Shown here piece after piece: positions 36,849 through 48,781 of a stretch of 64,000 bases of DNA. Origin of the DNA: Oxytricha trifallax (Eukaryota > Ciliophora > Spirotrichea > Sporadotrichida > Oxytrichidae); the NCBI GenBank assembly GCA_000711775.1, contig ARYC01001389.1, positions 1-64,000 on the forward strand, given 5' to 3'. The position numbers and the translations under genes are program-made. Within the stretch, counting starts at the first letter, position 1. Each line of letters begins with the position of its first letter. The notes under the pieces were generated by a model that worked only from the letters and a program-made list of their open reading frames with translations, did no database searches and was not told the DNA's origin.

Positions 36849-39800
36849 TTGCAGTAAAAGGATAAATTAAGGGAGATTCTGAGATAAAATTAGAGCACAA
36901 AAAATCCCTATGACTTGAGTAAAATATACAATTAATCACAAGTACAGCAGTAATTAAACTCATTAGAATAGTCTTACAAAATGCATAAAAATCAAAGATT
37001 TAGGAAGAATACTATCAGTAGTAATGTAATAAATGAGACGCATAGTTTTCACAATGACATAACTTGAGTTTAATTTAAATATAAATTCAAATTAGTTAGC
37101 ACAATAACTTTAATTGATCTTATTACAATTTATTTGATGAATAATTATTTGAATAAGAAACAAATAACTTAATCTGATCATATTGGAAAATCATCAGAAT
37201 AATATATGATTTCTGATAGAGACAGGCGATCAAAGAAAGGATAAATCATATGAGAGCTAGAAGTAAACAATGATTATGGGCAAAGTAATAATAACATAAG
37301 AGTTGAATTTATTTTAAAATTTATTGCTATTGATATAATTTCTGATCTTTTATTAATGAGAAGAAGTTTATATGATATAACTTTGTATTAGAAACTTGTA
37401 AAATTAAAATTGATACAATCTCAATTACTATTAAAATTAAAGTAGCATTGATATTTTTTATACCAATGATAGGCATAATATTTTACAAATTTCGTTATCT
37501 TTATTCACAAATGACATGAAAACAATATCTGTTCTAACCGAGATACCCCTCCCCACCCTTAACCGAGATACACCTCCCCATACCCCCTCCCCACCCCCAA
37601 CCTATTTTATAATAAAATAAATATAATTTATAAAATCTTTTATAAATGAGAATTTTATAAATTTTATTGATTGAATAATTATTTTTATTTATAATTAAAG
37701 CTTAATAATTTTAATTATATTTAAATTAATAATAATGATTAATTTATAAAATTCTCATTTATAAAAAATTTTATAAATTACTATATTATTTTATTATAAA
37801 ATAGGTTGGGGGTGGGGTGGGGGGTATGGGGAGGGGTATCTCGGTTTAGGGTGGGGAGGGGGTTGGGAAGGGGTATCTCGGTTAGAACAAATATCTTTAA
37901 TAAATTTGGAGAGATTTTCCTTTTTATCAAATAAATTTTTTTTAATTCATTAATATATAAAGTATATGAATAATCCAAGCGTAAAATCCAGCTAGAAACT
38001 TTCAAATAAATCTCTCAATGACTATGAGAAGATGTTGAAAGATTAATAAAAACGGTTGAAATTCATGAATCAATAAGCAAATCATCAAAGCCCCACCTAA
38101 CCCTTAAATCTTAATAGTAATAGGCAATTGTAAAATAAAAATGAGTTTCTTGAAGATTTAATTAAGAGCAGCAGGAATATTATCTAAAATAGTTAAGATA
38201 AATCATTGAATAAGTCAATTAAAAATCAAAATTCGCAAAGCACTGTTTAACACTAACATTTTAACCACATTGGATAGAATGATAAACAAAAGTTTCAAAT
38301 ACCAAATCATAAAAAGTTGCATACTTAAACTTTATAAACAGATTAACTTTAAAATCTAGGGAATGGCCAAGTGGTTCTGGATCACTATAAGAAAATTATG
38401 GAGACTTTTGATCATGCACTAAAATCAAAAAGTCATTCCCCAGAGAAAGGAGTCAGTCACAAGTATTTTCATAATCAAAAGTAAGAACTATTCTTACATG
38501 ATTATTAAAAGCCAAATTTTACTAACAAAATGCTTAATCATTCTTCTGTGTCAATCAATGACTAGAGCAACTTATTTAGTATTTAAATACCCTTAATTTA
38601 ACATAAGAAAATTATGTCTAAAGTTTGATCTTTTTTTTTAAAAAATATTGATACTTGAACATGCAATCTCAAGCATTCTTTAATGACCAAAGAATACCTG
38701 TTCATAATATATATACTGAGCGCTCTAAACAAGATCTCAAATAGAATTTAGTCTCAACCTAAGAGCTCTTTAAAAAGAAAAATGTTTTGGGTAAAACGCA
38801 TTAGATTTCCCATCTCTAAAATTAACTTTAAACTCACAATGTGGATTACCCTATGAAACAGTAATCGGATGTTAGTTAAGCAAATATAGAAAGCTCTAAT
38901 AGATTTTTAGGTCAGAAATTAAAAGTTAAGAAAGCTTTGGGAAAGTCTTAAGAATCTAAAGTCAAAAATAATTCTTAGAAATAAAGTATCAATTAACAAT
39001 CAACTCTATTTGAGATCAATTAATCAGGCAATTATGGAGTAATTAACAATCATATTAACATAAACTTACCTGATATATCTAATACCTAGAGAGATTTAAT
39101 CAGTCATGATGTATAACTTAAATTTATTGTTAATATTTTAGCGAACCGACACACCTTATTAAATGGCCAAATTAAAAATTAAACATTCAGATCAAAGACA
39201 TTTTTAATGTGAATGAGATTTTCTTATGATATTTATATAAACTAATTTGTATTAAGCTCAAGAGAAAGAATAAATGAATTAAGCTAAGAATCTCAACAGC
39301 ATCTCTTAAATTAATTCTAAAACAATCACTCTTTTTCTCAATCTCCTTTGACTATGTAAACACAATAAAATTATCAGAACTTCCCATTAAAATCTCAGTT
39401 CAATATTCAACTATAAAAATAAACGTTACCTGATCATATGAAGCACATGAAAATCTCAGAATATTTTCAGAAAAATCATAAATTTGTGCACGAAAACTTA
39501 ATGGAGATAATTCGTGATAAGATTAATGAGAGTGATATTAATTTTTAGGGAAAGCGAAAACTGAGAAAAGTTGGAAGGCATGAAAGTAATTCCTATGATC
39601 GTATTTTTATATCAGTATAAACTTTTTTCTAAAAAGGTGGTAGATAACTTCTATTAATATCTAAATTGATTACTACTCCTTAAGTAAAATTGCTGAAAAA
39701 CAAAGTTTAAACATAAGTGCAGACCAATCCTCATCTCAAGAGATTAACAATTATTAGACTTCTGGAAATTACGCTTCAGAATTTCAACATTCAGATAGAT

Positions 39801-40402
39801 TGATAAACAGCTTTCACCAACCTACAGCTTCTCTGGTTAACGGCTTAAATAACTATTAATTTTTACATCCAAAAATGCCTCAATAAAATCATAATCAGCA
39901 GTCGTAGTAAAAGCTTGATAAAATGAAAAATAAGGTTAAGCATTAGCATCATAAATCTTCATATATTAATAAGAAAAACATAGTGCTCTTGACTAATGTA
40001 TTTGTTAACTTGCCCTCTATAAACCTTGAGAATAAAAAGGCTGATTATTTCGCTCAAAAATAACAAATCCAATAAAATGAAGATGTTTTATATTAGCAAT
40101 CTAAGTAGAATGAAGCTCACTTTGGCAATTAATTTAATGTCTAAAATAATCAAGTAAAGAATGCCATAGCTGTTATGGATACATCATTCTACTCAATCGA
40201 GCCATGGGATAACTAACCATAAAGTTAAAATGAAAAATAAAAGAATATAAGGCCTATTTATGAAGTAGGCGGCATTAGTGGGTATAATTCAAAGTTAAAT
40301 TACTTAAGCCCTAATAAAGAACTCAATAATCTTAAGTCTACTATTGAGGACATTTACAAATAGAGTTTAACTGATTCTCCGATTGATCTTGATAAGTTAT
40401 GA
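34391..40402 (+). CDS. Long Gln/Asn/Ser-rich protein
   Basis: ATG at 34391 (MSKLYNNANNNKNTINDLSM) follows an in-frame TGA. Coding blocks on the plus strand: 34391-34490, about 34640-34893, 35312-35440, 35520-35660, 35780-35870, 35942-35990, 36600-36650, 36865-37070, 37190-37300, 37985-38620, 38660-39195, 39255-39650 and about 39710-40402, ending TGA 40400-40402. Two inserts are resolved: a 418-bp MITE-like element at 34894-35311 and a 71-bp IES (AAAAACGAT). The protein is dominated by Gln, Asn, Ser, Lys and His, with short ordered-looking parts (VVLDHYKKIMETFDHALKS; HKFVHENLMEIIRDKINES). No domain recognised. The C-terminal 220 codons are open without inserts. A G-rich palindrome lies in the gap at 37300-37985. 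Confidence 0.65.
34894..35309. mobile_element. MITE-like element flanked by TA (copy 1)
   Basis: The ends are inverted repeats beginning TTGTAGGAATACATTCGATT, flanked by TA on both sides (34892-34893 and 35310-35311). Removing the element with one TA joins the coding frame ...LNKQLTFQ to QQQQQNDSNYMKN exactly, so it behaves as a TA-bounded IES. A second copy with the same ends is at 48782-49198. It encodes nothing recognisable, and TA targeting fits the Tc1/mariner superfamily. Confidence 0.82.
35871..35941 (+). other. IES, 71 bp, pointer AAAAACGAT
   Basis: Nine-base direct repeat; removal drops a TGA and joins SASKKR to FDLSSLFANEDK in frame. Confidence 0.8.
36817..36850. repeat. TA microsatellite
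   Basis: Run of alternating A/T, mostly (AT)n, in an AT-rich gap of the long plus-strand gene. Confidence 0.7.
37531..37888. mobile_element. G/C-tract palindromic element, 358 bp
   Basis: The ends GTTCTAACCGAGATACCCCT and its reverse complement enclose C-rich tracts on the left and the matching G-rich tracts (runs of 3-6 G) on the right, with an AT-rich centre that is itself partly palindromic. AATATCT occurs at 37524-37530 and again at 37890-37896, a possible target duplication or pointer. The composition is unlike anything else in the window. The ACCGAGATAC motif is repeated inside each arm. It lies in a non-coding gap of the gene at 34391-40402. Confidence 0.75.
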
Positions 40403-40419
40403 AAAAATGTAATATCAAA

Positions 40420-42330
40420 TCTTGATTAAATTTCACTTATTCCATTATGAGATTGATTGTAATATCTCCTCTCATGTTTAAAGAAAAGTCCATTTATAAT
40501 CTCTTTGAGCATAGAGAGGTCCTCGCTTTCCTACTCATAGAAATTAATAACCCCTTGCTAGAAAGCTGGAGTGTTCTTTTTCCCATTATTATTTTGCTAA
40601 CTTTCCATTCGACTATTGTTACCCATTATGTCAGAGAGATCTGCGTTTATTGCAAGAAAACTTCTATCTCCCCCTCCATCGAAGTCGATGTTCAAGTTGT
40701 GATTCATTCGTTGCTATTAATCAATAATTATATTAATAGAATACAATTATTCATTCAAAATGTCAAAGTAAAATGAGACTATCAAATTGAATAGTGCAAT
40801 AATTAATATGTTCATTATTATGTATTTATTCACGTGGACTATTTAGTGCAAAACTTTGCCCAATTTTATTTTGATTAAATTTAGATATTTTGGTTCCTCT
40901 GTCTTCTTTTAATTCGTTTATCGATCGATTCAACAAGTCACCCACTTCGTCATTTGCATCAGAATAATTCCAATAAAATATTATGATTTAGTTTATGCAG
41001 TGTAACAAACATTTTCATAACAATAATTTTTTATAAGAATAGTGCACATCCTCGTCTAAATCTCTCTCTTATAACTTAACCTCCTCCTCATCTAATTTTT
41101 TATTAGTTAAACTAAAGCGATGCGGTTACATGGCAACAAGTGGCTCGATGTTTATTATTGCGTTTATTTCACTTCGAATTGTCGACTGCCCATTCAACAT
41201 TGAAGTGTTATTATTTTAATTATTGTTTTTTAGTCTTTGTGAATTCAGGATTGCAGCTACAACAATAAATATTTATATTGAAAGTTCAAATAAAAATATT
41301 TAATAATATTAATGCTACTTAATCTGGGTTCTTTTATACCTAATTTTATCTCTCTGTGCTCTACTCTTCATTCATATAGAAAAATATGAGTGAAACTTAT
41401 GACTGATTTCTAATTTAATTAATGAATTTATAATTACATATTTTTAGGTTTAATTGCTATTACTGTTCTAGTCTAATTTTTATATATTTATATCTAATGA
41501 ATTCTTATCTTTGCTCTCTACATCTTTATTATCTTCATTTGGTTATTATTCTTGATTTATTTCATTATATTTATAAAAATGAGATTATTTCTTAATATAG
41601 CCAGTATATATATTTTATTTATTTTTTAAATGATTTATAGACTATTTTTACTCTTCTTCATTATTCTTAGCAACCCCATCCAGTGGATCAATGGAGATAT
41701 CCTGTACATTAGGTATAATAAATCAAGAGATATTTAGCAATTATTTAATCACATAATAAATAAAGATAATCATAATATATAAAAATAAACAATGAAATTA
41801 CTAGTTTTATACTTCTTGTGATTAGTCATTTTTAATTTAATTTTTAAGTTTACGCTTCTCCAGGTTTTCATGAAAAAATATTATGTGAGCTTAGTCTTTA
41901 GGTTTAGCTTTGAATAAATTTGCTGTTTTCATCCGAGCTAATATCGACTGCTATTAATATGACACCTATCGATTATTTTGTCAATTTATTTTAAAGTTAT
42001 TTTACAAGCACATTATCATTAAAATTTATTGAGGAGTTTCTCATATTCCCTCACCATATATAGGTATTATCTAAACTTTTAATTTTTAAGAATAAATTAG
42101 TAATTTAATGAGATTATTAATGATGATCTTTTACCTATTTCCCTCTTCTTCTACATCGAAGATACTATCGCAGTCTTTCTCAAATATCTCCCCTCTATTT
42201 TGCAAGAATCGCTGCCTAATTTTCCTAATGACAAAGAACCCAGCAACGGGAATTAAGAACCCTATCACAATCAATACAATTCCTATTTCAATTTACATTT
42301 TTATCGATATTAAAAGTTAATTATCACAAC
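40420..42330 (-). CDS. Single-pass membrane protein with long acidic/Asn-rich tail
   Basis: The most upstream block, about 42300-42090, encodes a hydrophobic span (IGIVLIVIGFLIPVAGFFVI) followed by basic RKIRQRF and an acidic stretch (FEKDCDSIFDVEEE), a layout expected for a membrane anchor with a cytoplasmic tail. Further minus-strand blocks: 41710-41630 (QDISIDPLDGVAKNNEEE), 41260-41040 (TSMLNGQSTIRSEINAII), 40980-40800 (DANDEVGDLLNRSINELKED) and 40707-40440 (MNHNLNIDFDGGGDRSFLAI). Joins are unresolved. The 5' end upstream of 42310, perhaps with an extracellular part, was not found, and the 3' end abuts the convergent gene ending at 40402. Family unknown. Confidence 0.5.
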
Positions 42331-42978
42331 TATACAAATAATTGGCAAGATATATTACTATTAAATATGTCATATTAATATGAATATTATGTAAAATATA
42401 GAATTAAAAAGATAATTCTTATTCAAGATATTTACGACTATTTTTAATCAAATATGATTAGATTAAATTAGAATTTTTAATATAGAAAAAATTCAAAGAA
42501 AAATATACATTGTTATGTTTATTTAAACCTGTGATCTCCTATTTATAATTATAATAAATTGCTTTTGTATCACTAATCCGATATAAAATTTAGACTATTA
42601 AAAGTTTTCCAAATTCTCTCTATAGTAAAAATAATAAAAAATTATTAACAATTACAAGGGAAAATATAAGTAAGTATTTATAAGATAAAAAAAACTATTA
42701 CAATCTAAGAATATTTAAAAATTACAAACTCTAATATTGTAGATTCTACACTAATATGTAAGATAAATATATCTATAATATTAAAAGGATATTTACTAAT
42801 ATAAATATTATAATTATTTCTAGATATTAAAGAGTGGATATTTAGAAATAATTATAATACTGCTAAAATACTAAATTTTATCAGTATTTTGTACTACATT
42901 AATTAGTGATGAACATATAAATAAATGATTTATTGTTGCAATAATTGAGATTAAAATATCAAGTTTACTATATCTAAG

Positions 42979-43947
42979 ATGAAGAAAGCTACTACTATAA
43001 TTACCTTAGCCGCTCTATTGGCTGCTATAATACAAAATTATATATGATGATTTAAACTTAACATTTTATTGTAATTTTAAAATTTATTTGGTTATACAGC
43101 AGTTGCCAGACATGGAAAGTGGACCTACTATTGGATCTGCTATGAATCTGATGAATCAGGTTCAGGGGCTAAGGATACCTGGCTTAAGACTTGCAAAGGC
43201 AAGAACATAGCTCAAGTCACAAGACATTACGCTGAAAGAGTCAGAATTAAATATTTCATGCTTACAATAATGAACTTCAAATCTTTTATGCTATAAATTG
43301 TTAAGAATGGAGGGCACTGGCAAGCTGAACGAAGGCAGCGTCGTCAATTTAGGTGATTGTGACTGCGGAAATGGCTTTAGTTGCTTCGAGAAATTTGATG
43401 CTAAGAAATATCCATTTGGAATCGGCAGCAACGATAAACCTAAAATTCTACCCTTATAGATTCACTTGATATACATGTTTTTGTTTAACCCAATCTACCC
43501 TTATGTTAGTGTAGCCTCAAATGATGAAAAAGTGGGTACTACCATCATGGTTGAACAACTTAAGAACGTGGTACTTCCAGGCACTCACTTGAAATTATTA
43601 CTCTCATATAGAAATCATATTTTTAATAAATTTGTTTAAACTGGAGGTCAGAAACACAACGGATGTGTAAGAGTAGACGATTAAGGCTGGTCTTTCGGCA
43701 GCAACCACCTAGATTTCTTTGTGGCCAAAGAGAAATACTATCACTCACTTGACAGTGTCCTTGGAATAACTTCAATTGACTACCAAAAGGCAAACTGCAA
43801 ACCATTGAACTATAACTTCGGTGTTAGCAATTATGAACAAGAAATCAAGACCAAGAGCGATAAGTCTTACTTATTTTTCTTAAAATTGGTATATTTAATT
43901 GAATATTCAATCAGGTAAATTACTATAGATTTAATATACTTCGTTGA
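42979..43947 (+). CDS. Secreted 3D-domain-like protein, five IESs
   Basis: ATG at 42979 starts a signal peptide (MKKATTIITLAALLAATAVA after IES removal). The mature part aligns along its length with the insert-free paralogue at 61524-62195: WTYYWICYESDESGSGAKDT, TRHYAERVR, EGTGKL, GDCDCGNGFSCFEKF, and the C-terminal RVDDQGWSFGSNHLDFFVAK. That last region, with the preceding IGTT/GTT strand, resembles the 3D (double-psi beta-barrel) fold of MltA/YorM-type proteins. Comparison with the paralogue pins down five IESs with pointers TA, AGAAT, AAC, ACT and TTACT. With the fifth removed the gene stops at TGA 43945-43947, matching the paralogue's length; if it is not removed the frame runs on to about 44080. 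Conserved Cys suggest disulfides. Confidence 0.78.
43028..43096 (+). other. IES, 69 bp, TA boundary
   Basis: Lies in the signal peptide; only removal of 69 bp (TA to TA) restores the frame seen in the paralogue. A TATA repeat is also present at both ends but would give the wrong frame. Confidence 0.75.
43248..43308 (+). other. IES, 61 bp, pointer AGAAT
   Basis: Absent from the paralogue at 61524-62195; removal joins AERVR to MEGTGKL in frame. Confidence 0.9.
43433..43489 (+). other. IES, 57 bp, pointer AAC
   Basis: Absent from the paralogue; removal joins GIGSN to PIYPYVSV. Confidence 0.88.
43586..43642 (+). other. IES, 57 bp, pointer ACT
   Basis: Absent from the paralogue; removal joins VLPGT to GGQKHNGCVRV. 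Confidence 0.88.
43872..43924 (+). other. Probable IES, 53 bp, pointer TTACT
   Basis: Five-base repeat; removal brings a TGA into frame at 43945 and gives a C-terminus of the paralogue's length. Not proven, since the unremoved frame is also open. Confidence 0.55.
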
Positions 43948-44148
43948 TGAAATAGATAACGATGATGATGATGACAAAGATTTCTAGACCGTTTCTTAAG
44001 TATAAAATAAGGAGCATGTACACACACCCAATCATTACAGAGATCATCATAGTGATGAAGTTAGCTTCCTCAACTGAGTACAACTAAAAGCAAAGACTGA
44101 TCTTTAATCACTCAGCATAATTATATCATTAACGTTATTTTAAACAAT

Positions 44149-45095
44149 TCATTGATAAAATTCAAAATTTTCATTGATTTCAATTATTGGAAAAGTTTTG
44201 ATTTCTTAATGAATTATAACTTATCTGTAATATGTGTTGTAAGGATTTAACTTGACTAAAATTTTTAAAAGTAAAATTAAATATTCAATTTTACTACTAT
44301 AATTATTAGTATTATTATTATTACAAGACCCTTATTGCAATTTAATAGTTTAATCATTAGTGATATTAAGTTCACAACATTCTAGAAAAGATTAAGCATC
44401 TATTTTATTAGCAAAGTTTTACTATTCTTCAAATGAAATGATTCTATCTTACTCTAAATCAGTTTTATTTCCAATTATTACACATTTTTTTTGATTTACA
44501 ATAAGGAAAGCGCTTGCTATATGTTCTATTAGTTACTACATTTTGTTGAAACTATCTCGATTAGATTTATAAAATAGGTTTATTAAGTTAGATATTAAAA
44601 GAGGCTTTCAAGATATCTTAATTGGTAAATTTTGGTATAATATTATAAAATGATTTTAAATCGATTGGTTACATATAAACGAATAAAATTTAGGCTTTTA
44701 TACAGTACTACCTCCTTAGATTTCTCTTTCAAAAATTGAGTAAAAAATAAGTTAATCTTTATCCATAAAATTGCCCATTTAAAGCACTGAAATGGGATTT
44801 GAACTATTTCATAATATCTCTAAAAATATGAGTATATATTTAAAATTATTACAATAGAATTATAAATTATCTAATAATATTAGGCCGTAATTATTGATAT
44901 TCTAAAACTTATTAATCTAATTATCTAGAAAATTGATCATCTTCTAATTGTGGTATCGACTTATTAAATAATATTTATTTTTCCCCAAAATCTATTCACT
45001 TGGTCTTTATATACTTACTTGGCAATTTTCATTAAAATTGATGCTTTAAATAAGTTGTTCCTATTTTCATCACTTGCATTAACATTACTATTCAT
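44149..45095 (-). CDS. Rab-like small GTPase, fragmented
   Basis: ATG at 45095 begins MNSNVNASDENRNNLFKASI. The clear GTPase part is at 44580-44360: SNRDSFNKMQQLIEHIASAF, then CVIIGNKTDLEQDRIISFEE with the NKxD guanine-specificity motif, then QNFANKIDAQSFLECCELNI, where the G5 region is expected (Rabs usually have E.SA). The P-loop and switch regions should lie in 45000-44590, where blocks such as SIPQLEDDQFSRQLDQQVLE occur between AT-rich inserts; I could not assemble GxxxxGK or WDTAGQ. The frame stays open to a TGA at 44149, so the 3' end is uncertain and no C-terminal prenylation Cys is evident. It may be a pseudogene or simply heavily interrupted. Confidence 0.6.
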
Positions 45096-45478
45096 AATGA
45101 ATATGATTTAAAGATTCAATAATAAATAAGATTTGATTCATATATATTTTTAGCCTTCAATGAAACCTAAATGATTGTTTTAAATGTGTTAAAGTGAGGA
45201 TTAATCTAATTAATGATTTAAATTTGTTAACTTTTTTGATCTTTATATTTCTTGAAAAGTAATTATTAGTTTAAATTTCCCAATGATATTTTAATAATAA
45301 AAGATATTAAGACGAGTTGCTATCAATAATTTGTAATTATAATTAAAAAGCAAAGACATGAATTTCTCATAATAAAACTAATAAACTCTATAATCCAAAT
45401 CTCATACAATATTAATAAGCAGGAACATTAAATTATCTAATTGTTAATGAAATTAAGTTAAGTATAAGCAAGAGTTGT

Positions 45479-45808
45479 TCATCCACCGAATCCGTAAAGA
45501 GTTCTTCCCTGTCTCTTGAGGGCGAAGACGACATCGAGGGCAGTGACGGTCTTTCTCTTGGCATGCTCGCAGTAGGTGACTGAGTCCTTGACGACAGTTT
45601 CCAGGAAGTACTTGAGCACGGTCCTGGACTCCTCGTAGATCAACGCAGAGATGCGCTTCACGCCGCCCCTTCTGGCCAGTCTCCTGATGGCGGGCTTTGT
45701 GATTCCCAGGATTGTCTCGCGAATGGCTTTCTTCGAGTGGCGCTTGGCTCCCACTTTCCCGTATCCTTTGCCTCCCTTTCCTTTTCCTTTGTTTCCCTTG
45801 GCGTTCAT
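45479..45808 (-). CDS. Histone H4 (copy 1)
   Basis: A 109-residue H4 without any insert. The N-terminal tail is unusual ([20 protein letters not shown], then AKRHSKK), several residues longer than the canonical protein. The histone fold is well conserved ([40 protein letters not shown]). It differs from the other two copies by Tyr for Asn in [10 protein letters not shown] content is far above the surroundings (about 58%), as in other highly expressed ciliate genes. The flanks resemble those of the copy at 53819-54148. Packs DNA in nucleosomes with H3. Confidence 0.97.
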   Translation of the reverse strand: MNAKGNKGKGKGGKGYGKVGAKRHSKKAIRETILGITKPAIRRLARRGGVKRISALIYEESRTVLKYFLETVVKDSVTYCEHAKRKTVTALDVVFALKRQGRTLYGFGG

Positions 45809-45959
45809 CTTGATATTATTGTTGAGTTATTAAAAGTTTTATTTTATAAATTATAAAATCTCAAACTCTTTTAATACATAATTGAAGTTAATAATTTGAA
45901 TATTCAATTGTTTGATTTGTAAATTTAGAAATTTTTCAGGTGTAAAGTATTAAAGTTTC

Positions 45960-46110
45960 TCATATTGCTCTGTACTTTTCAATATTCTTCTGATTTTATC
46001 ATCTCTGCTACTTACTATTACTACTCTAGCTCCATTAATATAAGAATCATAATATCACTTATTCAACTGCAATTGCTTCTTAAGCATTTTAAATTTTTTA
46101 TGACTTGGGT
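45960..46110 (-). pseudogene. 3' fragment of the small gene paired with H4 (copy 1)
   Basis: [20 protein letters not shown] matches the end of the ORF at 54150-54700, but upstream residues have drifted, and the 5' part of the same gene is found only at 48325-48660, 2.2 kb away. Either a long IES separates them or this copy is broken. Confidence 0.55.
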
Positions 46111-48320
46111 ATATTTGATTACAATATAATACCCAAAATCCCTTCAGTTTAAAATTGAGTTAATTATTAATATTTTTATAAAAACATCATAGGTTTATTT
46201 TTTTAAATTATTTTTTAAAGTGAATATATAAAAGGATTATGTCATTTTATGTAGTGTGTATAACATTTAATTTTTGAAATGAAATATGGATAAGGGAACT
46301 TAGGGATCATTAAAACTAATTTTCTTGTCTATAGCAATACTACTCCAAAATATACAACAAATTTCAGGTCTCACTCTCCGAGATATTAACTTAATCTTAA
46401 GTATAAGAGAACCTTTTAAAATTTTTGAAACATCAAATGATTATCTCGCCAATGAAATTACTCTTAAATACTGGACTAATTTTTATATCACCTAGATAGC
46501 TGTGATCAGTTATGTCCTGATATTTAGATGCATTTCTAATCTATTTTAAACCATATTTAGAATAATAAAATATCTTAAGAAGACAGTCATTTGTAATATA
46601 AGAGTGATTGACTTAAAATTTCTTTTGTATTTGGACAATTTTTAAAAAATAATTATATATTATTAAATATAGTAGGTATTAGAGCGTAATATATAGTTTA
46701 CAAAAGCTGATGAGGCAGTTATATACTAAAAGATTGATAAATTATTTGCAAGTTTAAGAGCTTTAACTTTTATTTCACCAAAACATTTGAACAAATTCTT
46801 ATTAAATAGTTGGTTTTATTATGGATCTTCCTAATTTAAGAATAATTTTTGAATTAAACTAAATTTAGAGGAAATTGATTTGAAAATTGTTAATTAGCAA
46901 AATCTCTAAATTAAGTTAAAAATTATGGTTTGAAATACCCTCTATTTCGAAAAAAACTATATTATGGCAATTTAATTTACTTAATTTAATAGGTTTACAT
47001 ATAAATATTTGAACTTTGAGTTTTTATGATACTTCCTTTTATAATATAAAGGTAAGAAAATTAAAAAGATTACTTAACTTAATGATTTTAGAAAACTGTA
47101 AAAATCTGATGATTAGTAAAATAAACTTACCAGTTAGATGAATTGACAAATCTTTTAAGAACTTGCATTTCTTGGATGAAGCCAATAAAAAAAATAAAAT
47201 AACATATTCTTTTAATAGTGAAACTAAGGTACTCTTGTACCACTAGGAGCCTACCATTTTAATTTTGAAATGTCTAAATTTTGATTTTTCAACCTAAACT
47301 AAAAACGATTTTGCAAAATAAAATATTTGAATAAGACCATAAATGGCTTTGCTATCCTTCAAAATCTGCTTTAGAGTTTTTTTCTACATTTTAAGCTAAC
47401 AAAAAAAATTAGGAATAATTTCCGATGCTTATATCTCAAAAATTAAAATAAGGATTGGAAATATATCTTTGTGTTCTTTAAGAAAAATCATTTATGAATC
47501 CTAAATTACATTTTAATACAAAACATTATCAAAAAGTACTTCATTGTAAATGAAAAATATAGAAAAATATTTCTTTGCAAAAGATCGAAAAATCCAGTGA
47601 GTCTTTTAGAGTTAAAGAACAAAAGCAAGTAAATAAAGAAGATAGACGAGAATTTTCCATGCTTTGAGATTAAAGATACTAATATTGAAGGTTTTTGACA
47701 TGAAATTTAGCTTTTATAGCTCCTCATTATTGAGAATATTATTAAGCCCACATAATATATACATAAAATTATTTCCTCTCTGACAACAAGTTCTGTATGG
47801 AATTTGCGAATGACTTATATTCATTTTTTAATCAAATTTAAATGAAAATAGGCATATAACTTAGATTTATGAATTTTATTCTGGAAATAGCACACGTTAC
47901 TTTTAGAGATCATTTTAGAAAAACTAACAGAATATTATTATATGGCTATAAATTTCAATTCAAAATTGCCTAAAATATAAATATTACTTATATGATTGAC
48001 AAATTGACAATCTTAATAAACTAGCTATTTTTTGACATTGTAAAGAGAGATAGATATACTAAGCTAAGAATTCAATAAATCGAGATAAATTAAAATTTGA
48101 TTAGAAGTGTAAAGAATCTTTCATACTCAAAAATATACAAGGAAAATATAGAAATAAAAAATTCACTTAAAAAAATAAAGCAACTCACCACTTAAAAAAT
48201 ATAGATCAGATAACTGTTCTTGATTTTTAACAACTGTATTTGTTAATAAAAATACATCGTTGGTAATAATAAAACTGACTTAAATTGTACATATAAAATT
48301 CAAAAACCATCTAATAAAGC
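46110..48320. other. AT-rich stretch inside a duplicated gene
   Basis: About 2.2 kb absent from the corresponding place in the copy at 54150-54700. I saw no coding block or inverted-repeat ends in it. Confidence 0.45.
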
Positions 48321-48324
48321 CTAA

Positions 48325-48660
48325 TTAACCTTTTTTAAATAAATTATTATTGTTAATTTTACCAATCAAATACTTTACCAATTTACCGAAGTGGTTTTTA
48401 AGTTTAAATTCCCCATATTTATTTGAAGCTTTAATTGCCCCACCTCCTGACCCAAACACTCCTTGCATTGATGAAGAATTATTCTTGTAAATTGGATCTT
48501 TCAACCTACTTACGAAGCTGTCCACTTGCCTATCATATTAGCCTTGAAATGTTGGCCCGTTTGAGCTGCCTTTAATTTTCCTATTTGCCGATCTTTCTAT
48601 TGAACTTAGAATTTAGCTTCCGTAGTTTTACTTCATGTTGTGTGATTAAGATATCTCAGG
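48325..48660 (-). pseudogene. 5' part of the small gene paired with H4 (copy 1)
   Basis: Homologous to 54480-54700: [20 protein letters not shown] and [12 protein letters not shown] are shared. After KYGEFKLKN the sequence departs into AT-rich DNA. Together with 45960-46110 it forms a split copy of the gene at 54150-54700. Confidence 0.55.
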
Positions 48661-48781
48661 CAGTTAGAAAACTTGAACTTTAATAATTAATGAGCTTCTT
48701 TCATTTTAGTGAATATCATTTTGACTTAATAAATTAGACATATATTTTTAATGAATTTGGATTATGCAAAATATATTATTA

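Noticed and set aside
37781..38005. Minus-strand ORF with Pro/Thr repeats (NPLPTLNRDTPPHTP)
   Set aside because: It is a translation of the G/C-tract arm of the palindromic element and has no support as a gene.
40447..40776. Plus-strand ORF of 109 codons with hydrophobic stretches
   Set aside because: The minus strand of the same DNA encodes a polar, Gly/Asn/Gln-rich frame starting MNHNLNIDFDGGG that matches the style of neighbouring blocks; the plus ORF looks like a shadow.
43865..44083. Extended Asp-rich C-terminus of the first 3D-like gene
   Set aside because: Removing the TTACT-bounded insert gives a stop at 43945 and the same length as the paralogue, so the Asp-rich extension is probably not translated; not excluded.
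44980..44996. CCCCAAAA-like sequence as another transposon tip or telomere
   Set aside because: Only one incomplete unit (TCCCCAAAATC), no tandem repeat and no inverted-repeat partner.
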